Part shown: positions 1 through 7,755 of the stretch, piece by piece | Numbering within the stretch: position 1 is the stretch's first letter | Layout: every line of letters begins with the position of its first letter | From: Ruegeria sp. THAF33 | GTDB lineage: Bacteria; Pseudomonadota; Alphaproteobacteria; Rhodobacterales; Rhodobacteraceae | Reading direction: 5' to 3' | Length of the DNA: 64,000 bases | Assembly (NCBI RefSeq): GCF_009363615.1 | Contig: NZ_CP045385.1 | Location: 248,001 to 312,000 of the forward strand | Program-made: the position numbers and the translations under genes | The notes under the pieces: generated by a model | The model's input: the letters and a program-made list of their open reading frames with translations, nothing else | What the model was told of the DNA's origin: nothing | Databases searched by the model: none

Positions 1-1
1 C

Positions 2-553
2 TTCTTCGACCTGATGCGTCTGATATTGCAATCCGATCCGGTGCGCATCACGGCAAGCGGCGGGCAGGCGGTGAACCATCTGGACGAAAGTTACGACGGT
101 CAAACCCCGGATATTCTGGATCATGGCTTTGTTCTGGTCGACTTTGCTTCGGGTGCGCGCGCGATGTTGGAACTTTGCATGTTTGCCGAAGGCGCACGCT
201 ATCAAGAAGAAATATCGGCCGTCGGACCGGACGCCAAGATCGAGGCGTTTGTCCCCGGACCCGGACGATTCTGGCCCGATCACTTGGGAGCCCCGCCATT
301 GCCTCAGGTGATTTTGAGCCCGCGCAATCCCAAAGGTCCGGTATCAATGGACGTTCCGGTGGACCCCACCCTTTTGGCGGCTGGGGATCACAATGGGTCG
401 ACCTACTATCAGCACAAAGGGTTCCTGTCCGTGCTTCGTGGCGAAACAGCAAAGCCGGATGTGAGTTTGCAGGACGGCCTCTGGGCTGTCAGGATGGGGC
501 AAGCGGCGCAACAGGCAATTGAAACCGGTGAAACGGTTTACTTGGCCGACTGA
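2..553 (+). CDS. Gfo/Idh/MocA family oxidoreductase, C-terminal part (5' end outside window)
   Basis: The open frame is already running at base 2 and ends in TGA at 551-553, so only about the last 183 residues are seen. The text fits the C-terminal alpha/beta substrate domain of NAD(P)-dependent Gfo/Idh/MocA sugar-type dehydrogenases: an opening FFDLMRL block, as in the 'HxxDL' helix of the family, then an antiparallel sheet region (VLVDFASGARAMLELCMF) and a late helix with EDGL-like SLQDGLWAVRMGQAAQQAIETG. The Rossmann domain and catalytic EKP motif would lie upstream and cannot be checked. Substrate is unknown. It is followed by 343 bases without a gene, so it probably ends its transcription unit. 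Confidence 0.75.
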   Translation, partial: FFDLMRLILQSDPVRITASGGQAVNHLDESYDGQTPDILDHGFVLVDFASGARAMLELCMFAEGARYQEEISAVGPDAKIEAFVPGPGRFWPDHLGAPPLPQVILSPRNPKGPVSMDVPVDPTLLAAGDHNGSTYYQHKGFLSVLRGETAKPDVSLQDGLWAVRMGQAAQQAIETGETVYLAD

Positions 554-896
554 TCGGGGCCGGAGTCCCGGGTGCGTTTTGCGATCGCTAAAGGACCCCT
601 TAGACTGTTGCAGGCAATGTCTTTCATCGTATGACTAGGACCACGATCGCTTGATTGGTTTAAGAGGGTCAAGCTCGCTGAAACTTCAATCTGCAGCGCG
701 CTGTGTTTATGCAGAACGCGGCGCTTCTGGAATGTCGGGTCTTTGCTTTTCTGTCTGGTCAAGCGCGTCACGGGGTTCTGAGCTTAGTCACTGTCGAAGA
801 TTCGCATTCTAAACTAAGTTGAGCTACAGATTATTGTGCCAACTCAAGTGCCGACAGGTAAAAAGGAACACATAAACTAAATAACATCAGTATCTT
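554..896. other. Intergenic stretch, no gene seen
   Basis: This is 343 bases of relatively AT-rich sequence between the oxidoreductase end and the next start. Only short unsupported frames occur on either strand. It presumably carries the promoter of the following secreted protein. An A-rich run with AGGAA near 862-868 is too far from the ATG at 897 to be a normal ribosome site, and no RNA gene or terminator hairpin was recognised. Confidence 0.5.
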
Positions 897-1979
897 ATGC
901 GCTTAGTAACGAAACTTCTCTCACTGCTTTGTATTCTGGCCATCTTTTCGGTGACCTCAAGACCTTTGCAAGCTTGCTCAGTCTGCGTGACTTTGCCTGA
1001 GGCTTCGTCGGCTGATCACATTATTTCCGCGGACATTATCGTTCTGGCCGGTCCCACACCGGACAACCCGTTCCGGTTTTCTCCGGTTCACATTCTGAGA
1101 GGGACAGAACAGAAAATCTCAACGCTGCCGGAAATACCGTTTCTGATCGAAAGCAAGACCCGCGCAGCTTTCCGGTCCAATCCAGAAAAGACGGTTCTCT
1201 TCACCTATGGCGCAACCGACAAGGATGGTGCAGGGCGTAGCATTTCAAGAAGCTGGAAGCGCTTATTCATGATGACGCCAGACAGATCTCGGTTTGTTGA
1301 GGATTTAATAGCTGTTGGAGGATCGTGGGCGTACGGCGACAATGACGGCTCGGAGCGTGTTATGTTCTTTGCGGGCTATCTAAGCCACGAAGATCATGTG
1401 CTGAGAAACATCGCTATGGTTGAAATCTACCGTGCCCCATATGAATTTGTTCATCCACTTCGGAACACGGTGCCTACTGAGCAGCTCCTGCAAGAATTTC
1501 GTAGTCTGAACAGGATCAGTTACATACCCGTCGCGGTGCGTCTGCTTGGCTTGCAATCTGATGAACAGGCAGCCTCTGTTGTGCGTTCGCGATTTGAACA
1601 GGTTTTGAAAAGCAATGGTCAAAACCTTTATGAATGGGCTCTCGCAGGTATCGAAATCGACGGCGCCCTTGCAGTTACTGCGATTGAGCGAGCACTGCAG
1701 CGCCCCGGCTGGCAACCGCCCGAAAAGCAATCCCTGATCCGGGCTTTGACCGAAGGCGGCACGGTTTTGCCTGAACTTCGCGCTCAGATTATTGGCATTT
1801 TCGCGAGTGAACTCGAAAAGGACCGTAATCTAGCGCCGCGGATCGCAGTTGCCATGCGGAACTGGGGCGAGACCGCCCTGAATCACCAATTTCAAGCGCT
1901 TATCGTGAGGGGCGAAATTGATCCCGCGACACAATTTGTTCTCGGAACAATAATCGGCGCGGGGCAGGTCACCGATTGA
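897..1979 (+). CDS. Predicted exported protein of unknown function
   Basis: This 360-residue protein was not recognised. Residues 1-26 form a clear Sec signal: basic start, hydrophobic core LLSLLCILAIFSV, and PLQA before a cysteine pair CSVC at 27-30. The mature protein therefore starts with two cysteines; cleavage as a lipoprotein at Cys27 is conceivable, but the lipobox LQAC is poor. The middle has beta-rich text, and the last ~140 residues are helical with HEAT-like character. Neighbours on both sides are unrelated, and GC is lower than in the catabolic genes further on, which together with the IS remnant downstream suggests accessory DNA. No good Shine-Dalgarno sequence precedes the ATG, so the start is the least certain part. 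Confidence 0.6.
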   Translation: MRLVTKLLSLLCILAIFSVTSRPLQACSVCVTLPEASSADHIISADIIVLAGPTPDNPFRFSPVHILRGTEQKISTLPEIPFLIESKTRAAFRSNPEKTVLFTYGATDKDGAGRSISRSWKRLFMMTPDRSRFVEDLIAVGGSWAYGDNDGSERVMFFAGYLSHEDHVLRNIAMVEIYRAPYEFVHPLRNTVPTEQLLQEFRSLNRISYIPVAVRLLGLQSDEQAASVVRSRFEQVLKSNGQNLYEWALAGIEIDGALAVTAIERALQRPGWQPPEKQSLIRALTEGGTVLPELRAQIIGIFASELEKDRNLAPRIAVAMRNWGETALNHQFQALIVRGEIDPATQFVLGTIIGAGQVTD

Positions 1980-2096
1980 AAGTGAGCTGTGCGCTGTTCT
2001 TTGGCACAAGTAATGCGAAATGGATCTCGATCGCCCGTTTTCAGAGTTTTTTTGGCGTTGGTCTCTTTGTAACGCAGGGTCTGGTTCGGTTTACGT

Positions 2097-2484
2097 TTAA
2101 GTAAAAGTGGCAGCGGCTTTGTTCTGAAACCTACGGTTTCTGATTGTTTGCTTCTTGATCTCCACTCTTATGTTCAGGATTTTGGCGTCTCGGCCATGAT
2201 AGACCTCGGCGGGTGTCAAGTTGGCCAGTCTCTCGGGGTAACAGTAGTTGTTGTTGTGATCGACAAAGGTGCCGATCTGTCGCTCAAAACCTTTGGGTAA
2301 GAAGTAAATTTCCAAGAGAACCCAGTTCTTCTTAGTTTGGTACCAACGCTCGAACTGGAGTGGGGTTTGTGTGTGGTGCGGCGCACCGTGCACGTGATCC
2401 GAGACAGTCCACCAGATCACCCGCGGCGTATGTCGAGCCGTTTTCGCTGAGCAGCCTTGGCTCGTGTGCGACCATGACGTGATC
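2097..2484 (-). pseudogene. IS3-family transposase OrfB, C-terminal remnant
   Basis: Read on the minus strand this gives the end of an IS3-group integrase-type transposase: MVAHEPRLLSENGSTY (the 'SDNG' core of the second catalytic Asp region), then APHHTQTPLQFERWYQTKKN (the region with the third acidic residue, ERW) and FVDHNNNYCYPERLANLTPAEVYHGR (the usual end motif). The first part of OrfB, with the first catalytic Asp, is missing. The reading frame shifts between the SENG block and the HTQTP block, near position 2410. It lies directly against an OrfA remnant, so an internal deletion has fused the two. It cannot encode an active transposase. Confidence 0.75.
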
Positions 2485-2704
2485 TCAGTCCGAGGCCTCA
2501 GGGGCAGTCACCTGCCGAGCGGTGTCGCCCGCAAGACGGGCTCTCCCGGCTTCCGGGAACTCCTTCGACCAGAATATAATAGCTTTCGGTAATGCCCTCG
2601 CGGAGACACAGCGCCGCAATGCTATCCTCATCGCGCAGACCGGCCGGGACATTACCGACATTCTATTCGGCCCAGTAATGTTTGCGGGTCTTGCGTTTGA
2701 TGTT
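2485..2704 (-). pseudogene. IS3-family transposase OrfA remnant
   Basis: On the minus strand, starting near 2704, the text reads IKRKTRKHYWAE, then a TAG, then GLRDEDSIAALCLREGI, and after a frameshift near 2590 SKEFPEAGRARLAGDTARQ. This is the helix-turn-helix OrfA of IS3-family elements (usual form KRKTRK...GEDSIAELCRREGIAESLYY). The in-frame stop, the frameshift and the missing link to OrfB show long decay. Terminal inverted repeats were not recognised. Confidence 0.7.
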
Positions 2705-3005
2705 CCTGACCAGCTTTTAATCTGCGTTTTTCTAAGTTCCGGATTTCTTGTTCATCTTAGCTTGCTAGTAGGTTCAATGAACTCGAACTCCTCCGTTACA
2801 CAGATACCCAAATCTACCAGGTGGGTGCTGAAGTCAGACAGCCGAAAATGGAAGATCCTTCGTCGCAGTTCGAGGCGAAAGATAAGCTTAAGTCGCTGCA
2901 ATGCACGTTGCGCTTCGCGCCTGATTCAGCCTTGAGTTGGTCGTCGATTTTACTTGTTTGGCCGCACTGTCTACCGTTGAGAATGAACAGAAGGGAGTTG
3001 GCGAC
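2705..3005. other. Intergenic stretch between IS remnant and regulator
   Basis: This is about 300 bases with no supported gene. Short frames cross it but carry no recognisable domain. It should hold the promoter of the regulator that starts at 3006. A GGGAG ribosome site lies at 2993-2998. Confidence 0.4.
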
Positions 3006-4046
3006 ATGGTCGAGGGCGGCGGGCCGGACAGAACAACCGAACTGAGAATCGCTGTAACACCATTTTTCAACCTGGCGGCCACGATGTCATTTATCGATCC
3101 ATTTCGTGCCGCCAACTATCTCGAGGGAACAACACGGTTCCGATGGCAACTTGTGTCCGAGGCGGGCGGAATGGTGACGGCCAGCAATGGCGTTGAAGTC
3201 AACACTGCGAGGTTCTCGGAGGCGGGAATGAACAAAGCGGACATGCTTTTCGTCTCGTCAAGTTGGGAGCCGGAGCGCCATGTTTCTGCAGCATTGCGCG
3301 CGAACCTCAGAAATGCCGCGAAACGTCAGGCAATCTTGGGCGGGCTAGATACAGGTGCCTTTGTTCTGGCCTATGCCGGGTTGCTGGAAAACTATACGGC
3401 AACAGTCCATTACGAACATATAGATGCGTTTCAAGAATTGTTCCCCAAGACGGGCATCAGTGAAGCGCTTTGGGTTATTGATCGCCGTCGTGTGACTTGC
3501 AGTGGGGGTGCGGCTTCGCTCGATCTTGCCCTGCATCTGATCCAGCAGTCTCATGGTAGCGCTCTTGCAAATGCCGCTGCACGCTATGTGTTTGCCCCCC
3601 CGATACGCGCCCACGGGGCATTGCAGTACCCCGAGAATACCGAGCCTTTGGGCAACTCCGTTCCAACAAATGTGCGTGCCGCAATTCGTGTCATGGAGGC
3701 AAACCTTGAAACGCCACTCTCCATTGCGGAGGTTTGCAGGCATGTCGGGTTATCGCATAGGCAACTTGATCGGCTCTTTGCGCAATGCGTGCGAAAAACA
3801 CCAGCACTTTACTACCGCGATATCCGCCTCGACCGGGCCCGCGGCCTTGTGACTCAAACTGACCTGACCATGTCGGAGATTGCCTTTGCGAGCGGATTTT
3901 CAAGCCAGGTCCACTTTAGTCGGGCCTACAAGGACCGCTTCGGTCTCCCGCCAAGCAAGGATCGTGTGCAGGGACGCATTCCATTCGAGTTCCGAGCATG
4001 GCCAATGCACCGCGCACCAAAGCCTAAGGCGAAAAAAGTTAAGTAG
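3006..4046 (+). CDS. GlxA/CdhR-type AraC-family transcriptional regulator
   Basis: The 346-residue protein has an N-terminal DJ-1/PfpI (GATase-1-like) domain at ~12-190 and a C-terminal AraC helix-turn-helix pair at ~225-325 (LSIAEVCRHVGLSHRQLDRLF and MSEIAFASGFSSQVHFSRAY). The nucleophile elbow reads GGLDTGAFVLAYAGLL, with Asp where catalytic members have Cys. That is the sensor-type version found in GbdR and CdhR, which respond to glycine betaine and carnitine metabolites. The ATG at 3006 is preferred over an in-frame TTG at 2937 because GGGAG sits 7 bases before it. It lies just upstream of, and in the same direction as, the quaternary-amine-like catabolic genes, so it is the likely activator. 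Ligand is inferred only. The tail is Lys-rich (PKPKAKKVK). Confidence 0.85.
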   Translation: MVEGGGPDRTTELRIAVTPFFNLAATMSFIDPFRAANYLEGTTRFRWQLVSEAGGMVTASNGVEVNTARFSEAGMNKADMLFVSSSWEPERHVSAALRANLRNAAKRQAILGGLDTGAFVLAYAGLLENYTATVHYEHIDAFQELFPKTGISEALWVIDRRRVTCSGGAASLDLALHLIQQSHGSALANAAARYVFAPPIRAHGALQYPENTEPLGNSVPTNVRAAIRVMEANLETPLSIAEVCRHVGLSHRQLDRLFAQCVRKTPALYYRDIRLDRARGLVTQTDLTMSEIAFASGFSSQVHFSRAYKDRFGLPPSKDRVQGRIPFEFRAWPMHRAPKPKAKKVK

Positions 4047-4128
4047 TCGGCGATTCATGGTAAGTCTTGTGGTTTGATCCGCGAAATGCTGGTGCAGTGA
4101 GTTCCTGATTCCAGTCGTGAGGACAGCC

Positions 4129-5268
4129 ATGACGCAGTTTCCAGATCAAAACGCGTTCGAAGCAATAAAGTCTGGCTTCGACCCAGATCCAAATCGTGCG
4201 CTTTCGTTGCGCAAAGAGGCTTACATTGACGCAAACTGGTTTGAGGTCGACCGTACGGAGATCCTTGCCAAGTCTTGGCAATGGGTTTGTCACGTCGAAA
4301 AGCTGCGTACGCCGGGGTCATACGTCGCCACACATATCGCGGGGCACCCAATCGCTGTCGTCAGGGATAGGGAAGGGGTCTTGCGCGCCTTCTACAACGT
4401 CTGCAAACACCGCGCCCATGAGCTGTTGAGTGGCGAAGGCGAGACGACCCGTATCATGTGTCCCTACCATGCTTGGGTCTACAAGCTTGACGGTCAACTT
4501 GTCCGCGCACCTGAAACAGACCACCTGGAGGCCTTCACGCCACGCGATATCTGCCTGGATGCTGTTCAAGTGGAAGAATTTGCCGGTTTCGTTTTCGTCA
4601 ACCTCGACACGCAAGCTGCCTCGCTGTCGGATCAATCCGGCAATCTGGAGACCGAAATCCGCCACTGGGCCCCTGATATCGAACAACTTACCTTCGGGAA
4701 AAGACTGACATACGATATCAAGTCGAACTGGAAGAATGTCGTCGACAATTTCCTTGAATGCTACCACTGCCCGACCGCCCACAAGGACTTTTGCGATCTT
4801 GTGGACATGGATACGTACAAGGTCACGACCTACGATATTTATTCCAGTCACATGGCAGAAGCGGGGCAGAACGCCAATTCCGCCTACGACGTCTCCAACG
4901 CGACTGTAAAGACCCATGCGGTCTGGTGGCTGTGGCCCACAACTTGTCTGATGCGATACCCGGGCCGGTCCAGCATGATCGTGCTGAATGTCATTCCGGT
5001 CGGACTAGATCGCACGTTGGAGACCTATGACTTTTTTCTTGAGACGCCCGAGCCTGATCCGATGGAAATCGACGCGATGCGCTATCTGGATGAAGTGCTT
5101 CAGGTTGAAGACATCAATCTGGTCGAAAGTGTACAGCGAGGAATGAAAACGCCGGCCTTTACGCAAGGTCGAATCGTGTCGGACCCTTCAGGATCCGGCA
5201 AATCCGAACATGCCGTTCATCACTTCCACGGGCTGGTACTTGATGCTTACGCAAAGGCCGCTCCATGA
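4129..5268 (+). CDS. Rieske non-heme iron oxygenase, alpha subunit (quaternary-amine type)
   Basis: The 379-residue protein has the Rieske [2Fe-2S] ligands C92-x-H94 (CKHRAHELL) and C111-x2-H114 (CPYHAWVYKLDG). The catalytic iron block is NWKNVVDNFLECYHCPTAHKDF with His213 and His218, and a third acidic ligand probably lies in VEDINLVESVQRG near the C terminus. Family members with this length oxidise glycine betaine (GbcA), carnitine (CntA/YeaW) or stachydrine. The bridging residue is Asp206, as in most Rieske oxygenases, not the Glu described for CntA. No ferredoxin-reductase partner is encoded in the cluster, so electrons must come from elsewhere. Start chosen at ATG 4129, after GAGGAC, over a GTG at 4117. 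It is the first gene of the catabolic run and overlaps the sulfatase by 4 bases (ATGA). Confidence 0.88.
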   Translation: MTQFPDQNAFEAIKSGFDPDPNRALSLRKEAYIDANWFEVDRTEILAKSWQWVCHVEKLRTPGSYVATHIAGHPIAVVRDREGVLRAFYNVCKHRAHELLSGEGETTRIMCPYHAWVYKLDGQLVRAPETDHLEAFTPRDICLDAVQVEEFAGFVFVNLDTQAASLSDQSGNLETEIRHWAPDIEQLTFGKRLTYDIKSNWKNVVDNFLECYHCPTAHKDFCDLVDMDTYKVTTYDIYSSHMAEAGQNANSAYDVSNATVKTHAVWWLWPTTCLMRYPGRSSMIVLNVIPVGLDRTLETYDFFLETPEPDPMEIDAMRYLDEVLQVEDINLVESVQRGMKTPAFTQGRIVSDPSGSGKSEHAVHHFHGLVLDAYAKAAP

Positions 5269-6794
5269 TGCAGCCGAATATTGTTGTGGTGATGGCCGAT
5301 CAGTTGGCACCACATTTCATTGGTGCTTATGGGCACAAGGGCGCCAAAACCCCACACATGGACAAACTCGCGGCACGCGGGATGCGATTTGACGCCGCTT
5401 ATTGCAACTCGCCGCTCTGTGCGCCGTCGCGATTTGCTTTCATGTCCGGGCAATATGTCAGCCGAATTGCGGCTTATGACAACGCGTCGGAATTCCGTGC
5501 AAGCGTGCCTACCTTTGCACACTACCTCAAGGCTCTGGGATATCGCACGTGCCTGTCAGGCAAGATGCACTTCGTCGGACCTGACCAGATGCATGGGTTT
5601 CAAGATCGGATTACGACCGATATCTATCCCGCCGATTTCGCTTGGACGCCGGACTGGGAAGCCCATGATGAGCGGATCGACAAGTGGTACCACAACATGC
5701 AGACCGTCAAGGAAAGCGGTGTGGCAATCGCGACATTCCAAACGGATTACGATGACGAGGTCGAGTTCGCAGCGCGCCGGTGGCTGATCGAGCGCGGACG
5801 GGATCACGCAGCCGGCGACGTCTCTCCGTTCTGCTTGGTGGCGAGTTTCATCCATCCTCACGATCCATATGTGGCGAAGCCAGAATTCTGGGATCTCTAC
5901 GCCGATTATGAAATCGACTTGCCGCAAGGCCTTTCTTTGGAAGAGCACGACCCGTTCTCACGCCGTGTGATGGATGGGATCGAAGCCTCCACTGTGCCGC
6001 TTTCGGATGAAGAAATCCGCCGCGCACGGCGCGCCTATCTGGCAAATGTGAGCTATTTCGACAGTAAAGTCGGCGCGATCGTCAAGGCGCTGGAAAATAC
6101 GGGTCAGATTGACAACACATTGATCATTGTGACCGCGGATCATGGAGACATGCTGGGTGAACGGGGTCTTTGGTACAAGATGACGTTCTTCGAACACTCT
6201 GCCCGTGTGCCCTTAATCTTCGCAGGCCCGGATGTGGCCGAAGGCACGGCGCCTCACGCGTGCTCTCTCGTCGACCTGCTTCCGACCTTCCTGGAAGTTG
6301 CCGGAGGGACACCCGACATGCTGGGCGAGCCTGTTGACGGGCGGTCCCTGATGCCCTTGGCGCGTGGGGAGGATGCACCAGAGGACATTGCCATCGGTGA
6401 ATACTGCGCAGAGATGACACCTTGGCCTGTCTTCATGATCCGGCGCGGGACACTGAAATATATTCACTGCGATGTGGATCCACCGCAGCTCTATGACCTG
6501 TCTCGGGACCCGGATGAGCGTGTCAACTTGGCGGATGACCCGGCCTACAGTGATGCAGCCGCTGCCTTTGCATGCGAAGTCGCTGAGAGATGGGACAGCG
6601 AAAGGCTCCGGGTTGATGTTCTGCGCACCCAGAAATCGAGGCGCGCGCTTCATGCCGCGATGGAGGCCGGGGCAAGCGAGCCATGGGATTACAACCCGCC
6701 GCGCGACGCCAGTCAGGAGTATGTTCGCAATCACATGGATTGGACTGCGGCAGCCGCGCGCTATCGCTTTCCACCGATGGGGGAAACAAACTGA
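5265..6794 (+). CDS. betC: Choline-sulfatase-like type I sulfatase (BetC family)
   Basis: The 509-residue protein belongs to the alkaline phosphatase/type I sulfatase fold. The formylglycine motif CAPSR has its Cys at residue 52, and metal residues are seen at ADQ (Asp12) and TADHGDMLGERGLWYKM (~285-300). Length and the end block PPRDASQEYVRNHMDWT are those of choline-O-sulfatase, as are AYDNASEF and LSGKMHFVGPDQ. BetC hydrolyses choline-O-sulfate to choline and sulfate in the cytoplasm. Here it is not beside betA, betB or betI but inside a Rieske/BKACE/carnitine-dehydrogenase-like operon. Either the cluster feeds on choline sulfate, or this paralogue acts on another sulfated hydroxylated betaine; the second idea is inference. 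It overlaps the genes on both sides by 4 and 1 bases. Confidence 0.85.
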   Translation: MMQPNIVVVMADQLAPHFIGAYGHKGAKTPHMDKLAARGMRFDAAYCNSPLCAPSRFAFMSGQYVSRIAAYDNASEFRASVPTFAHYLKALGYRTCLSGKMHFVGPDQMHGFQDRITTDIYPADFAWTPDWEAHDERIDKWYHNMQTVKESGVAIATFQTDYDDEVEFAARRWLIERGRDHAAGDVSPFCLVASFIHPHDPYVAKPEFWDLYADYEIDLPQGLSLEEHDPFSRRVMDGIEASTVPLSDEEIRRARRAYLANVSYFDSKVGAIVKALENTGQIDNTLIIVTADHGDMLGERGLWYKMTFFEHSARVPLIFAGPDVAEGTAPHACSLVDLLPTFLEVAGGTPDMLGEPVDGRSLMPLARGEDAPEDIAIGEYCAEMTPWPVFMIRRGTLKYIHCDVDPPQLYDLSRDPDERVNLADDPAYSDAAAAFACEVAERWDSERLRVDVLRTQKSRRALHAAMEAGASEPWDYNPPRDASQEYVRNHMDWTAAAARYRFPPMGETN

Positions 6795-7591
6795 TGGATA
6801 TTCAAGACGGCAAGGTGGCCCTTGTGACGGGCGGACGGGGCGGCATCGGCCGTGCGATCGTGGATCGGCTGACCCGAGAAGGTGCCGTTGTCTACGCAGC
6901 CGATCTCAGTGAAAGCGGATCCGTGTCCAACCCAGCAGGGGCCGATAGCCATTTTCTCCGACTTGATGTCACCTCAGAACCCGAGGCCATTGCAGCTATG
7001 GAGAGGATAAAGACTGAGCACGGCAAACTCGATATTCTCGTGAACGCTGCGGGCATCGAGATCGAAAAAACGATTGAGGATACAAGCCTTGAAGAATGGA
7101 ACCGCTCGTTTGCGGTGAACGTGACAGGCACATTCCTGACGTCCAAATATGCGCTACCTTTGATGCGCAAGGCGGCAAAGAGCGGCAGTTCTGCCTCTGT
7201 CATTAACTTCGGATCATATGACGGTTTCATCGCAGATCCGGGACTGGCGGCATATTGTGCAACGAAAGGTGCGGTTCATGCCCTGACCCGCGCGATGGCC
7301 TGCGATCACGGGCCCGAAGGCATCCGGGTCAACGCGATTTGCCCTGGCTACATCGACACACCGATGCTTCAAAGCTTTTTCACCGGCGACGGCTCGGGTG
7401 GCGGCGGCAAGACGATTGACCAGCTTCAGCAAGCTGTGCGCGATGTGCACCCGATGCGCACTTATGGAACGCCAGACGATATCGCAAACCTCGTGAACTG
7501 GCTCGCCAGCGATGAGGCCCGATATGCAAGCGGACAGCTTTGGGTGCTGGATGGAGGCCTTAGCGCTCAAGTCCAGCAGATGCGGCTATGA
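6794..7591 (+). CDS. Short-chain dehydrogenase/reductase (SDR), first of two
   Basis: The 265-residue classical SDR has the cofactor motif TGGRGGIG at residues 12-19, NAAG after the fourth strand, a catalytic Ser in INFGSYDGF, and Tyr-x3-Lys as YCATK. A C-terminal QLWVLDGG closes the fold. Acidic Asp residues after the second strand (AADLS) favour NAD over NADP. The start ATG shares its A with the TGA of the sulfatase gene (TGATG), so translation is coupled; an upstream in-frame start inside the sulfatase was rejected. It probably oxidises or reduces a hydroxyl/keto intermediate of the catabolic route, but the substrate is not deducible. GSGGGGK at about residues 198-204 is an unusual Gly-rich insert in the substrate loop. 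Confidence 0.85.
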   Translation: MDIQDGKVALVTGGRGGIGRAIVDRLTREGAVVYAADLSESGSVSNPAGADSHFLRLDVTSEPEAIAAMERIKTEHGKLDILVNAAGIEIEKTIEDTSLEEWNRSFAVNVTGTFLTSKYALPLMRKAAKSGSSASVINFGSYDGFIADPGLAAYCATKGAVHALTRAMACDHGPEGIRVNAICPGYIDTPMLQSFFTGDGSGGGGKTIDQLQQAVRDVHPMRTYGTPDDIANLVNWLASDEARYASGQLWVLDGGLSAQVQQMRL

Positions 7592-7755
7592 AATGCGCCG
7601 TCAACCCCAGGAAGGTCGCCGACGAGGGTGCTTTACGGCCACGCTATGCGCTTGGTGAACCCCCCGAGATTCACCTGATCTACCGACCCAAAGAGGTGCG
7701 TTACCATTTGCGCCGTGTTGTTTCGCAGGAGGCCCCGGAATGCCAAAATCCGTAA
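7588..7755 (+). CDS. Possible 55-residue protein bridging SDR and BKACE genes
   Basis: The only open frame that spans the 148-base gap between the SDR and BKACE starts with ATG at 7588. It overlaps the SDR stop as ATGA and ends 16 bases inside the BKACE gene. The product begins MKCAVNPRKV, is basic (Arg-rich) and matches no family I know. The third codon position is about two-thirds G or C, as expected for a real gene here. On the other hand, the only strong ribosome site, AGGAGG just before 7740, serves the BKACE gene. It could be a true small protein, a leader that couples translation, or chance. Confidence 0.35.
   Translation: MKCAVNPRKVADEGALRPRYALGEPPEIHLIYRPKEVRYHLRRVVSQEAPECQNP

Noticed and set aside
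2522..2935. 137-codon plus-strand frame over the IS remnant
   Set aside because: The minus strand carries recognisable OrfA text over most of it, and the plus-strand product has no known features.
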